Source: Streptomyces sp. DH41
GTDB taxonomy: Bacteria; Actinomycetota; Actinomycetes; Streptomycetales; Streptomycetaceae
Assembly (NCBI RefSeq): GCF_029813785.1
Contig: NZ_JARVKY010000004.1
Span: 1 to 64,000, forward strand
Direction of reading: 5' to 3'
DNA: 64,000 nt
Positions 43,016 to 52,054 of the stretch are shown one piece after another. Under the pieces are notes generated by a model, which worked only from the letters and a program-made list of their open reading frames with translations, ran no database searches and had not been told where the DNA came from. A program made the position numbers and the translations under genes. How positions within the stretch are numbered: position 1 is the stretch's first letter; each line of letters begins with the position of its first letter.

Positions 43016-45169
43016 ATGAAGGCTGGGACGGTTCCGAACTGGTCGTCAGCACTCGACTCGGTGGTGGTGTACGCGCAGGGCGCCCTGTGCCGGCGGCTCG
43101 CCCGCGGCAGCGTGCCCCTCGACGGGCGGGTGCGGGTGACCGGCCTGCCGCGTTCCATGGACCCGGGCTCTCTGCGGGTACGGGTCCTCGACGCCACCGA
43201 CGCGCGTGTCACCGAGGCCAGGGTCGAGGTCGAGGCCGAGCCGCTCGGCAGCCCCGCTGCCGACGAGCTGCGGCAGGAGGTGGAGCGACTCCTCGACGCC
43301 GTACAGGCAGCCCAGGCCCGCCGGAACCGGCAGCAGGGGCTGATCGACGAGGTGGCGGCCCTGCGCCCGGTGCCGCCACCCCGCCAGGCCGAGGATCCGC
43401 ACCGCCGCACCCCCGTCGACGCCTGGCTGGACCTCGCCGAGTTCGTCGACGACCGGTTGACCGCGCTGCACTCCCGCCTGCGAGCCTCGGAAGAGGAACT
43501 GAAGCACGTCGAGCACGCGCTGGACGTGGCCACGGACAGACTCTCCCGCGCCTCCACCGACGCCCCCGCCGCACGCGTCGAGACCACCCTGTGCGCGGCC
43601 GTGACCCTCGTGGGCGGCGCCGGCACGGATGTCGGGGTCGAGGTGGAATACGGGGTGCCCGGCGCCGTCTGGGTGCCGGCCTACCGTCTCACCCACCACC
43701 AGGGCGGGAGCGACGGGCGGTTGTCGCTGCGGGCGGCGATCGCGCAGCGCACCGGCGAGGACTGGACCGGCGTCCGCGTCTCGCTGGCCACGGCCGATCT
43801 GCGGCGGCGCACCGACGTACCCCGGCTCCGTTCCCTCCGCATCGGGCGCGGTCAGCCCGCTCCCGCGCCGTCGGGGTGGCGTGAGCCGCCGCCCGGGCTG
43901 GCCGGCCTCTTCGGCGGCTACGACGCGGCGGGACCCCGTCCGGGCGTCGGCAGGTCCGCGGTGACCCTCCCGGCCGCCGGGAGGGACCCGGCCGCCGGGC
44001 CCGTCCCGGCCGCCGTGTCGGCCGAAGCGGCTCCTCCGTCCGGTCCCGCCTCGCCCCCGCCCCCTCCCCCGCCGATGACGGGTCATGGTGCGCCCTTCTC
44101 CGTCCTTCCGCCGCCCGGCGGAGCGGCGGCGGGACCGGTGCCCGCCTCGTTCGGCGGCTCGGCACCCGGTCGTCCCTCACCACACGCCCGCCGGAAGGAC
44201 GGCGCTCCCCGTACCGGCGGCGGGCCCGCCGCGCCCCGCCCTGTGGCTCCCGCGGCCCCCGGCCGGGCCGCGCCTCCGCCCGTACCCGGTCCTCCGGCCG
44301 CGCCCGTGCCCTCGTCCGCCCCCGTGGCCGGACCGCCACGGCCGAGCGGAGCCGAACTCGACTACGCGGCACTGGTTCTGCACGGCCCTGACTCGGGGCA
44401 GGAGCGTCGCGGGCGGCTGTTCCCGGACTCGGCCCCCGACCCGGTGACGGCCGAACACCGTCGACGCGCCGAGACGGTCGCGGCGCTGCCCCTGCCGGAG
44501 AACGCCGTACGCCCCCGCGAGTCGGCCGGTTCCTTCGACCACCGTTACGACGCCGCCGCCCGCGCCGACGTCCCGTCGGACGGCACGTGGCACACGATCA
44601 CCCTCGGCGACGTGGCGGTGGGCCTGCGCACCGAGTACCTGTGTGTCCCGTCGGTGGAGCAGGCGGTCTACACGACGCTGGTGCTCTCCAACGCCACCGA
44701 CCAGGCGCTGCCGGCGGGTCCGCTGGAGGTCGCGGCCGACGGGGACTTCCTGCTGACCACGTCCCTGCCCACGCTCGCCCCCGGCGGAGTGTGCCACGTG
44801 GGGCTCGGTCCCGACGAGGCCGTCCAAGTCGCACGCCGGACCAGCGTGCACGAATCGACCTCAGGGCTGCGCAACAACGTGACCGTGCTCGACCACCGCG
44901 TCCACGTGGAACTCGCCAACCGGCTGCCGGTTCCCGTCACCGTGGAGGTGCGCGAGCGAGTACCGGTCACCTCCGAAGCGGACGTCAGGATCGAGGAGAA
45001 GGCCGACTGGAAGGCGCCGGCCGGCGGGACCGAGTCCGGGCAACACGCGTCCGGCACCCGGCTGTGGCGAGTCGAACTGCCGGCCCGCGCCACTGCCGCC
45101 CTCGACGGCGGCTACGTCATCCGCATCCCGGCCGGCAAGGCCCTGACCGGCGGCAACCGCAGGAGCTGA
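43016..45169 (+). CDS. DUF4139 (mucoidy-inhibitor MuiA-like) protein, long form
   Basis: This 717-residue protein has an N-terminal DUF4140-like domain: the strand VVVYAQGALCRRLARG, then coiled-coil helices near residues 75-180. The DUF4139 beta domain (VEYGVPGAVWVPAYRL, IAQRTGEDWTGVRVSLATA) follows, interrupted by a Pro/Ala/Gly-rich insert at about 281-442. It resumes as YRYDAAARADVPSDG-like sequence and ends with ELPARATAALDGGYVI. The start has GGGGGGAG upstream. There is no signal peptide. The cellular role of this family in Streptomyces is unknown. It is followed after 7 bp by a paralog with the same layout, so both are made together. Confidence 0.85.
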   Translation: MKAGTVPNWSSALDSVVVYAQGALCRRLARGSVPLDGRVRVTGLPRSMDPGSLRVRVLDATDARVTEARVEVEAEPLGSPAADELRQEVERLLDAVQAAQARRNRQQGLIDEVAALRPVPPPRQAEDPHRRTPVDAWLDLAEFVDDRLTALHSRLRASEEELKHVEHALDVATDRLSRASTDAPAARVETTLCAAVTLVGGAGTDVGVEVEYGVPGAVWVPAYRLTHHQGGSDGRLSLRAAIAQRTGEDWTGVRVSLATADLRRRTDVPRLRSLRIGRGQPAPAPSGWREPPPGLAGLFGGYDAAGPRPGVGRSAVTLPAAGRDPAAGPVPAAVSAEAAPPSGPASPPPPPPPMTGHGAPFSVLPPPGGAAAGPVPASFGGSAPGRPSPHARRKDGAPRTGGGPAAPRPVAPAAPGRAAPPPVPGPPAAPVPSSAPVAGPPRPSGAELDYAALVLHGPDSGQERRGRLFPDSAPDPVTAEHRRRAETVAALPLPENAVRPRESAGSFDHRYDAAARADVPSDGTWHTITLGDVAVGLRTEYLCVPSVEQAVYTTLVLSNATDQALPAGPLEVAADGDFLLTTSLPTLAPGGVCHVGLGPDEAVQVARRTSVHESTSGLRNNVTVLDHRVHVELANRLPVPVTVEVRERVPVTSEADVRIEEKADWKAPAGGTESGQHASGTRLWRVELPARATAALDGGYVIRIPAGKALTGGNRRS

Positions 45170-45176
45170 CACCCGC

Positions 45177-46736
45177 ATGCCCACGAGCCCCGATCCCATC
45201 GCCCTCCCCGTCACCGCCGTCACCTGTCTGGAGGACCGGGCACTCGTCGAACGAACCGCGGTGCTCGACCTGGCGGCCGGTACCCAGCGCCTGCGTCTGG
45301 GACCGGTCAGTGCCCTGGCCGTCGACCACAGTCTGCAGGCCGAGTTGCCCGCCGACTGCCCGGCGACCGTGCTCGACGCCCGGATCGTACGCGAGTGGAC
45401 GCCGCGAGGGCCGGGGCCCGCCGACGACGACTCCGCCCTGCGCCACCGTGTGCGGGTCCTCGAAGAGGAGCAGCACACGGTGGGACAGCGGCGTGAGCGG
45501 CTGCACGCCCGCCTCGACCTCCTCGGTCGTCTCGCCACCGATCTGCTGCGGGAGATCGGCGAAGGCGCGGGCCTCGGGGAGACCGACAAGAGCCGGTGGG
45601 CCCGCGAACTGGACCGGGTCGACGAGGAACGCGACACCCGTGGCGAGCGGCTGCGGGTGGTGAACGCCCGGCTGACCGCGCTCGCGGCCGAACTCTCCGA
45701 CGCCCGGCATGCCCTGGAGCACGCCGAAACGGAACCCGCCGAGCTGGTCGGCCACGTGGAACTGACCGTCCGCGCGACCGCCGCCGGGCCGGCCGGGCTG
45801 CGCGTCACCCATCTCGTCCCGTGCGCCCTGTGGCGGCCCGCCTACCGGGCCGTACTCGACGCGGACTCGCTCACCCTGGACACGCACGCGATGGTCTGGC
45901 AGCGCACCGGCGAGGACTGGTCCGGCGTACGGATGACTCTGTCGACGGCCCGCAGCACGCTCGCCACCCAGCCTCCCCGGCTGGAAGAGGACAGGCTGAC
46001 GCTCCGGGACCGTTCCACGGAGGAGCGCCGCGGCATCCAGGTCGAGCTGCGCGAAGAGGACATCGCCGACCTGGGGCCCGCACCGGTGGAGGGCCTGCCG
46101 GGAGTCGACGACGGCGGCGAGGTCCGGGTCCTGCGCTGCGGCGCCCCGGTCTCGGTACCGTCCGACGGGCGGGCACACCGTGTGCCGCTCTCCTCCTTCA
46201 CCACAACCGCGAGCAGGGAGTACGCCTGTTCACCCGAGTTGTCCCCACTGGTCGGCCAAGTGGTGCGGCTCGGCAACCGCTCCGGCCACGCGCTCCTCGC
46301 CGGGCCCGTGGACCTCGTCAGCGGCAGTGGCTTCCTCGGTCGCGGCACCCTGGACTTCACCGCTCCCGGCGCCTCGGTCGCCCTCGCTTTCGGCAATCGC
46401 GACGACCACCGGGTCGTGCGAGAGACCGAGGAGACCCGTGACACGGCCGGTCTCACCCAGCGGACCGTTCTCACGCGCACCGTCCGGCTTCACCTCTCGC
46501 GTTTCTCGGGGCCCGCGGACCAAGAGGAACACATGATCGTCGTACGGGAACGCATCCCGGTCTCGGAGACCTCGGCGGTGGAGGTGAGCCTGCGCCGGCA
46601 GGCGTGTTCCCCCGCGCCCGACGACGTCGACGCGGACGGCGTCGTCCGCTGGGACGTGCTCCTCCCACCGGGCGGCCGGCGCACGGTGGAACTGGTCTAC
46701 GAGATCACGACGAGCGCCAAGGTGAAGGGAGTGTGA
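45177..46736 (+). CDS. DUF4139 (mucoidy-inhibitor MuiA-like) protein, short form
   Basis: This 519-residue paralog of the upstream gene shares its order of parts: N-terminal strand domain (VTAVTCLEDRALVERTAVL), coiled coil (about residues 85-190), and DUF4139 core (CALWRPAYRAVLD, WQRTGEDWSGVRMTLSTARS). It ends with LPPGGRRTVELVYEI. It lacks the long Pro-rich insert. Start is 7 bp after the upstream stop, so translation is probably coupled and the two may form a hetero-oligomer. No signal peptide is seen. Function is unknown. Confidence 0.87.
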   Translation: MPTSPDPIALPVTAVTCLEDRALVERTAVLDLAAGTQRLRLGPVSALAVDHSLQAELPADCPATVLDARIVREWTPRGPGPADDDSALRHRVRVLEEEQHTVGQRRERLHARLDLLGRLATDLLREIGEGAGLGETDKSRWARELDRVDEERDTRGERLRVVNARLTALAAELSDARHALEHAETEPAELVGHVELTVRATAAGPAGLRVTHLVPCALWRPAYRAVLDADSLTLDTHAMVWQRTGEDWSGVRMTLSTARSTLATQPPRLEEDRLTLRDRSTEERRGIQVELREEDIADLGPAPVEGLPGVDDGGEVRVLRCGAPVSVPSDGRAHRVPLSSFTTTASREYACSPELSPLVGQVVRLGNRSGHALLAGPVDLVSGSGFLGRGTLDFTAPGASVALAFGNRDDHRVVRETEETRDTAGLTQRTVLTRTVRLHLSRFSGPADQEEHMIVVRERIPVSETSAVEVSLRRQACSPAPDDVDADGVVRWDVLLPPGGRRTVELVYEITTSAKVKGV

Positions 46737-46820
46737 CCCGCGCCCGGCGAGATTCCGGACGGGGCCCTCCGGCTCACCGTGCGACCGTCGGACGGCGCGG
46801 CGGCCCGGGGGATGATCCGG

Positions 46821-47612
46821 TCACTCCTGTGCCGGGGCGAGCACCACGAAGTCCGCGTTCGACGGGTCGAGGCAGACGGCCAGCCGGCCGACGCCCTGCG
46901 CGTCCTCGGGCCCCATCTGCACGCTGCCGCCGTTCTCCGTGACCGCGGCGACCGCGGCGTCGCAGTCGGTGACGGCGAATACCGGGTGCCAGTACGGCCG
47001 GCCGTTCGCCAGGGCGAGGTCCTGCTCGCGGAGCTGCATGAGACCGCCGTGCATGCGCTCCTCGGGAAGGCCGGCGGGAGTGATGAGGGAGTACGTGCCC
47101 CCGCCGCCCGGCATCTCCATGTCACCGAACTGCCAGCCGAAGACACCGCCGTAGAACTCCTTGGCCGCCGCGGCGTCGCTCGTGTACAGCTCGGTCCAGG
47201 AGAGCGACCCCGGCTGGTCCACCAGCTCGACGCCCTTGGTCGTGCCCGGCTGCCACGCGGCGAACTGGCCCCCCGAGGGGTCGCTGTACTGCGCCATCCG
47301 GCCCCAGTCGTCGAGGTCCATCGGCGCCACCCGCACCGTGCCGCCACCGCCTCGCACGGCCCGGGTCGTGGCATCCACGTCGGTGACGCGGTAGTAGATC
47401 ATCCAGGCGGAGCGCGCGCCCTCCTCGGTGAGCTTGCCCAGCCCGGCGACGATCTTGCCGTCCTTGCGGAACATACCGCCTTCCACGTCCTCCCCCATGG
47501 ACTCGTAGTCCCAGCCGAGCACGGCACCGTAGAAGGCCGCGGTGCCGGCGACGTCGGGCGTACCGATGTCGATCCAGCAGGGGGAGCCGGGGGCGAAGTC
47601 GTTGGTGATCAC
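46821..47612 (-). CDS. VOC-family protein with two glyoxalase-like modules
   Basis: This 263-residue protein has two tandem VOC (glyoxalase/bleomycin-resistance) modules. Each begins with the pattern WIDIGTPDVAGTAAFYGAVLGW (first) or WTELYTSDAAAAKEFYGGVFGW (second), about 130 residues apart. Two modules form one complete metal-binding cavity in this superfamily. The GTG at 47612 has GGGA upstream. The reaction cannot be deduced. It is convergent with the DUF4139 pair. Confidence 0.9.
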   Translation of the reverse strand: MITNDFAPGSPCWIDIGTPDVAGTAAFYGAVLGWDYESMGEDVEGGMFRKDGKIVAGLGKLTEEGARSAWMIYYRVTDVDATTRAVRGGGGTVRVAPMDLDDWGRMAQYSDPSGGQFAAWQPGTTKGVELVDQPGSLSWTELYTSDAAAAKEFYGGVFGWQFGDMEMPGGGGTYSLITPAGLPEERMHGGLMQLREQDLALANGRPYWHPVFAVTDCDAAVAAVTENGGSVQMGPEDAQGVGRLAVCLDPSNADFVVLAPAQE

Positions 47613-47717
47613 GGCGATTCCCTTTCGCAGTTCCTGTACGGACTCAGCGTGACACCTCGTGCCGGCACCCGCCCGTCGTCCTGGTCCGGCGTACGCCCCG
47701 CGCCCTGCGCGCCTCCT

Positions 47718-48686
47718 TCACCCGTGCTGCTCCGTGTAGTGCGCGCGGAGCAGGTCGGCGCCCCAGTCGTGGCGGACGTGCCGCCAGACGGAGTGGGCGT
47801 GATTGCCGTCGTCCTGGGTGTTGTCGTACTCGATGAGCAGATCGGGGCCCCGGACGCAGTAATAGTGCCGCTCCCCGGGCGCGCGGCCACCGGCCCAGGC
47901 GAAGGAGAGGCCGGCCGGCCCGCGCGCCACGATGTCGGACCAGCACTCCCGTGCGTACGCCGGGGGTGCCCGGTCGAGGTAGCGGCGCACCAGGCGCTCG
48001 AGCAGCCGTCGCTGTCCGGACGTCATGTCGGCGTACGCCAGGCCGGCCGGCAGCAGGTCCGGATCGGCGAACGGATCGGCGCGGGTCAGGATGTCGTCGG
48101 GCGGCGTCGCGGCGAAGACCGCCGCCGCCCGTCGCAGGGGGTCCAGGTCCGTGACCAGCTCCCGGGCCAGATCCTCCTCCGGCCCCAGCAGCCGGCGTCC
48201 GGCCTGCGGACCGTCCGTGACGCGCGCCGGCTCCGCACCGACGAAGTGCGGCGTCACCCGGATCGCGCCCGCCGTGATCAGTACGTGTACGGCGAGGTGA
48301 TGGCCGTTCATCCGCCATCCCCAGGGCCCGTCGCCGTCCGGGTCTCCGAGCAGTCGCACCCAGTAGCGGTCGGTGCCCGCGGCGCCGGCCGTGGCCCGGC
48401 GGTGGCGCTCCACCTCGATCGCCCCGCGCGCCAGCTCCGCTCCCGGTGCGCTGTGCGCCGCGGCCAGCAGCGCGTCGACGGCCTCGCGCTGCCTGCCGTC
48501 GAGGCCCTCGGTGGACAGACCGGGACGCGGGCCCGGCAGATAGGTCCACTCCCTCAGCTCGGGCGCGTCCAGCCGGGCGGGTGCCGCGCGCAGCTCGCTC
48601 ACCTGTCCCGGGTCCAGTACGGACAGCAGCGCGTGCACCGCCTCCCGCATCTCCACCGCCGTCGCCTCCGATCGATGGACGTCCAC
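47718..48686 (-). CDS. DUF3500 domain-containing protein
   Basis: This 322-residue protein contains the DUF3500 core WGWRMNGHHLAVHVLIT near residue 130, followed by TPHFVGAEPARV and GRRLLGPEEDLARELVTDL. The C-terminal part has the repeating pattern YYCVRGPDLLIEYDNTQDD seen in that family. The GTG at 48686 has GGAGGAGGGG upstream. Conserved His/Asp/Glu residues hint at a metal site, but no biochemical role is known to me. It is probably a single-gene transcript. Confidence 0.88.
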   Translation of the reverse strand: MDVHRSEATAVEMREAVHALLSVLDPGQVSELRAAPARLDAPELREWTYLPGPRPGLSTEGLDGRQREAVDALLAAAHSAPGAELARGAIEVERHRRATAGAAGTDRYWVRLLGDPDGDGPWGWRMNGHHLAVHVLITAGAIRVTPHFVGAEPARVTDGPQAGRRLLGPEEDLARELVTDLDPLRRAAAVFAATPPDDILTRADPFADPDLLPAGLAYADMTSGQRRLLERLVRRYLDRAPPAYARECWSDIVARGPAGLSFAWAGGRAPGERHYYCVRGPDLLIEYDNTQDDGNHAHSVWRHVRHDWGADLLRAHYTEQHG

Positions 48687-48849
48687 CGTTCCCCTCCTCC
48701 GTCTCGGCGCACGCCATGGGCATCCGCGCAGTGGTGTCACCCCTTATGACCATGGTGCGTCACCCGGCGGCGACCCAACAGCGGCGGGCCCCGCCACCGC
48801 CGCCGATGAGAGGGCCGGCCGGCGCCGGACCTGACGGCGCCCGGCTCGA

Positions 48850-50778
48850 TCACGCGGGGCCGGTGCCGGTGCGAGCCTGCGGGGACGCCCGCCGGACCCG
48901 ATCCGGAGCCGGTGCCGGCGGTTCCGGCGGTCCCGGCAGCCCGGTGGGACCGGCTCCCGGTGGGGCCTCGCCGGGTGCCGGCTCGGCGCTCTCGTCGAGG
49001 AAGCCGCCCGACTGGTGCTGCCACAGCTTGGCGTAGACGCGGCCCGCCTCGAGCAGCTCCTCGTGGGTGCCCTGCTCGACGACGTTCCCCCGGTCGAGGA
49101 CGACGAGCCGGTCCATGCCGGCGACGGTGCTCAGGCGGTGGGCGACGACGAGGGCCGTACGTCCGTCCATCAACCGCCACAGGGCGTCCTGGACGAGGAT
49201 CTCGCTCTCCGAGTCCAGCGCGCTGGTCGCCTCGTCGAGCAGCAGGATCGGGGCGTCGCGAAGGACCGCCCTGGCGAGGGCGACCCGCTGGCGCTGACCG
49301 CCCGACAGCTTCACGCCCCGCTCCCCCACCAGGGTGGCGAACCCCTCGGGGAGCTGCTCGGCGAACTCCGTGACGTGCGCGGCCTCGGCCGCCGCGTGGA
49401 TCTCCTCGTCGGTGGCACCGGGCCGGGCGAAGGCGATGTTGTCCCGCAGACTGCGGTGGAACATCGCGGGCTCCTGCGGAACGTAGGCGATCAGTGAGCG
49501 CAGATCGGCCTGACGCAGCCGGCTGATGTCCTGACCGCCGATCAGGACGCGTCCTGCGTCGATGTCCGCCATGCGCAGGAGGAGTCGGGTGAGTGTGGTC
49601 TTGCCGCCACCGGACCTGCCGACCAGACCGATCCGTGCCCCGCCGGGGACGTCCAGGTCGAGACCCTCGAAGATCGGCTTCGCGCCCGCGTGCGCGAAGG
49701 TCACCGCTTCGAAGCGGATGCCGGTGTCCCGTGGCGCGACCGGTTCGGGCTCGGTCGCGTCCAGCACGGTGGGCGGGTCCAGCAGCAGCTCCGTGAACTG
49801 CGCGGCCTCGGTCACCGAACTCTCCAGACGCCGGTAGATCTGGTTGAACTCGAACATGATCTGGGTCGCGTTGGAGTAGTAGGTGAAAGCGACGACGATC
49901 TCCTCCACTCCCTGGCCGGAGCCCCGGAAGGCGATGGCGACCAAGAGGCCGAGCACGTTGGTCAGCACGGACATGGGGGCGATCAGGGTGTCGACGCGCA
50001 GGTTGCCGTAATCCCACGACCTCAGCGCCAGGCGCCGGGACTCCGCGACGCGGCGGCGGTGCTCGTCGGCTTCCCGCCGCTCGGCCGCGAACGCGCGGAT
50101 GGTCTCCATGTTCATGAGGCTGTCGGCGACGTGACCGGAGACCCGGGCGATCGCCGCCTCACGGTCGTTGACGAGCGCCTGACGGCGACGGATGAGGGGT
50201 GCGGCGCTCACCACAGTCAGTACGATCATCAGGAGGAGACCCGCGACGAGCATCGGTTCGTAGTGCCAGAGCACCACGGCGCCGAAGAGCAGCGGCACGA
50301 GGCTTCCCACGATCCGGTACGTCACGGTGTCGACGAAGTCCTCGAAGCGCTTGCCGAAACTCAGCACGCGTTTGGTCAGGGAGCCGGCGAAGTTGCCGTG
50401 GAAGAACGCCACGTCCTTGGCGAGGAGTTCGTCCATGCCGCTCACGTACAGGTGCTCCATGCCGAGGGCTTCCACGCGGTTCAGGCAGTGCTGGGCGATC
50501 CGCCACACCGTCTCGGCCAGCAGCAGCACCACGCCGAAGCCCAGCACGTACGGCATCGCCGAGGAGAGGGTGAGACCACTGTCGTCGGCGGCCTGCCCCG
50601 CCAGTTTGGCGACCAGCAGCGGGGCGACGTAGCGGATGCCGATGTTGCCCACGGCCGGCAGGAGCAGCGCGGGCAGGGCCAGTCGTCGCAGGCGCAGCAG
50701 TTCCCGGCCGTAGTGGCGCAGCGCGAGGACGACCGCGCTCCTGCCCGGCGTCGGCGCCTGCGTTGTCGTTGCCGCCAT
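48850..50778 (-). CDS. ABC exporter, fused permease and ATPase
   Basis: This 642-residue half-transporter has a six-helix ABC exporter membrane domain (about residues 30-310) and then an ATP-binding domain. Walker A is GRSGGGKTTL (near 390), the ABC signature LSGGQRQRVALARAV (near 489) and Walker B LLLDEATSALDSE (near 512). A Pro/Gly-rich 50-residue tail follows. The ATG at 50778 has GGGAGAG upstream. It would work as a homodimer exporting a lipid, peptide or drug-like molecule. Only one half-transporter gene is present. Confidence 0.93.
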   Translation of the reverse strand: MAATTTQAPTPGRSAVVLALRHYGRELLRLRRLALPALLLPAVGNIGIRYVAPLLVAKLAGQAADDSGLTLSSAMPYVLGFGVVLLLAETVWRIAQHCLNRVEALGMEHLYVSGMDELLAKDVAFFHGNFAGSLTKRVLSFGKRFEDFVDTVTYRIVGSLVPLLFGAVVLWHYEPMLVAGLLLMIVLTVVSAAPLIRRRQALVNDREAAIARVSGHVADSLMNMETIRAFAAERREADEHRRRVAESRRLALRSWDYGNLRVDTLIAPMSVLTNVLGLLVAIAFRGSGQGVEEIVVAFTYYSNATQIMFEFNQIYRRLESSVTEAAQFTELLLDPPTVLDATEPEPVAPRDTGIRFEAVTFAHAGAKPIFEGLDLDVPGGARIGLVGRSGGGKTTLTRLLLRMADIDAGRVLIGGQDISRLRQADLRSLIAYVPQEPAMFHRSLRDNIAFARPGATDEEIHAAAEAAHVTEFAEQLPEGFATLVGERGVKLSGGQRQRVALARAVLRDAPILLLDEATSALDSESEILVQDALWRLMDGRTALVVAHRLSTVAGMDRLVVLDRGNVVEQGTHEELLEAGRVYAKLWQHQSGGFLDESAEPAPGEAPPGAGPTGLPGPPEPPAPAPDRVRRASPQARTGTGPA

Positions 50779-50839
50779 CACTCTCCCGAAGGTCGGAAGA
50801 CGGAAGTTTCCCGTTGGACGACGGCACCGGTCCAGGCAT

Positions 50840-51320
50840 TTACCACGGATGGATGAGAATCGGACACGGCTGCCCGCCGACGCTTGATGTGTCGACCCAG
50901 GCGGCACCGCCGTCGATCGCCGCGCCGAAGATCTCCGGTTTGCCGAGGAAGACGCCGGTGGGCGGAGTGCCGACCAGGCCGAGCGGACAGACCACGAGGA
51001 CGGCTGCGAGACCGGGGCGGTGACGGGCCAGACCTCGGTAGTCGTCCAGGCGGCGGGCCCTCGGCAGCGCTGCCACGACCGCGAAGGCGCCGAGGTTGGT
51101 GGCCGCGTAGGCGGCCAGGTGGAACAGCAGGCTCTTGAGGGCGAGGTCGCTGCGGCCGGCGACGGCGAGGGCCACCAGGAGGTAACCGACCTGGCTGATG
51201 GCGGAGTAGGCGAGCAGGCGCTTGACGGAGGTCTGGGAGAACGCGGCCAGACCGCCCAGCGTCATGGTGACCGCGGCGAGGACGGCCAGCGGCAGCGGCC
51301 GGCGCCCGGGAGATTCCGGG
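50840..51320 (-). pseudogene. nuoN: truncated NADH dehydrogenase subunit N (NuoN) remnant
   Basis: The minus strand encodes an internal piece of NuoN or a related antiporter-like subunit: LPLAVLAAVTMTLGGLAAFS, SVKRLLAYSAISQVGYLLVA and TPPTGVFLGKPEIFGAAIDG. The N-terminal two-thirds is missing, and the C-terminal helices break off after GGAAWV into unrelated residues and a stop. NuoN normally has about 480-550 residues and 13-14 helices; only about 140 residues remain here. No other nuo gene is nearby, so this is a displaced, dead fragment, probably from a partial duplication of the nuo operon. Confidence 0.8.
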
Positions 51321-51375
51321 CCGGCCGTCGACCCGTGGCAGCCGCGTCACAGTCCGGTCCAGGCCGTCCTGTCCG

Positions 51376-51909
51376 CTATTCCTGGTACTGCGTCAGGTCA
51401 ATGCCGAAGACCGCGAGGTCGTGGCCGTGGACCGGGTGCTGTGCAGTACCTTCCGCCTGCATGCCGAGCTTGTCCAGTACGTTCACGGAGGCGCCGTCGC
51501 CCGTCCGGCATACGGCGACCACGCGATCGAGGCCACGGTCCTGAAGGGCGAACTCCAGGGTGGCGTGCGCCGCTTCGGAGGCGTAACCCTGCCCCCAGAA
51601 GACCCGTCCGAGCCGCCAGCTGATCGCCACCTGACCGGCGACCTCGGCCGGGGCGTCGGCAACGGACAGGCCGACAGCGCCCGCGAGCTCGCCGGAGCCC
51701 AGGAACTCGACCGCGAACATCCCGAACCCTTCCTCGTCCCACTCCTCCTCCCACGCCTCGATGTCCTCGGCGGTCTGCTCCAGGGAACGCGGCCTGCCGT
51801 CACCGATGCCCTGCATCACCACCGGGTCGGCATGGATCTCGGACAGGGGGACGAGGTCGTCGTCCAGCCATCGGCGCAGGACAAGACGGGGGGTGCGGAT
51901 CTCGATCAT
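51376..51909 (-). CDS. GNAT-family N-acetyltransferase
   Basis: This 177-residue protein begins IEIRTPRLVLRRWLDDDL, the typical start of RimJ/RimL-like GNATs. It has the acetyl-CoA motif region WRLGRVFWGQGYASEAAHATLEFA near residue 105 and RVVAVCRTGDGASVNVLDKLGM near 130. It would transfer acetyl from acetyl-CoA to an amine, but the acceptor is unknown. The ATG at 51909 has AGGA upstream and places this motif at the N-terminus. The longer upstream frame is not homologous. Confidence 0.92.
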   Translation of the reverse strand: MIEIRTPRLVLRRWLDDDLVPLSEIHADPVVMQGIGDGRPRSLEQTAEDIEAWEEEWDEEGFGMFAVEFLGSGELAGAVGLSVADAPAEVAGQVAISWRLGRVFWGQGYASEAAHATLEFALQDRGLDRVVAVCRTGDGASVNVLDKLGMQAEGTAQHPVHGHDLAVFGIDLTQYQE

Positions 51910-52054
51910 GTTGTCATCCTGCCGACACGGCGACGGGAACGCGAACCGCGGGGCCGGACGAACGAGCGCGCCGCACTGCCTGCGGGGCATACCGGTCTGT
52001 TCGAGACCTCGCGGCGGGGTCTTTTTCGGGACCCCGCGGCGCGTGGTGCGTCAC

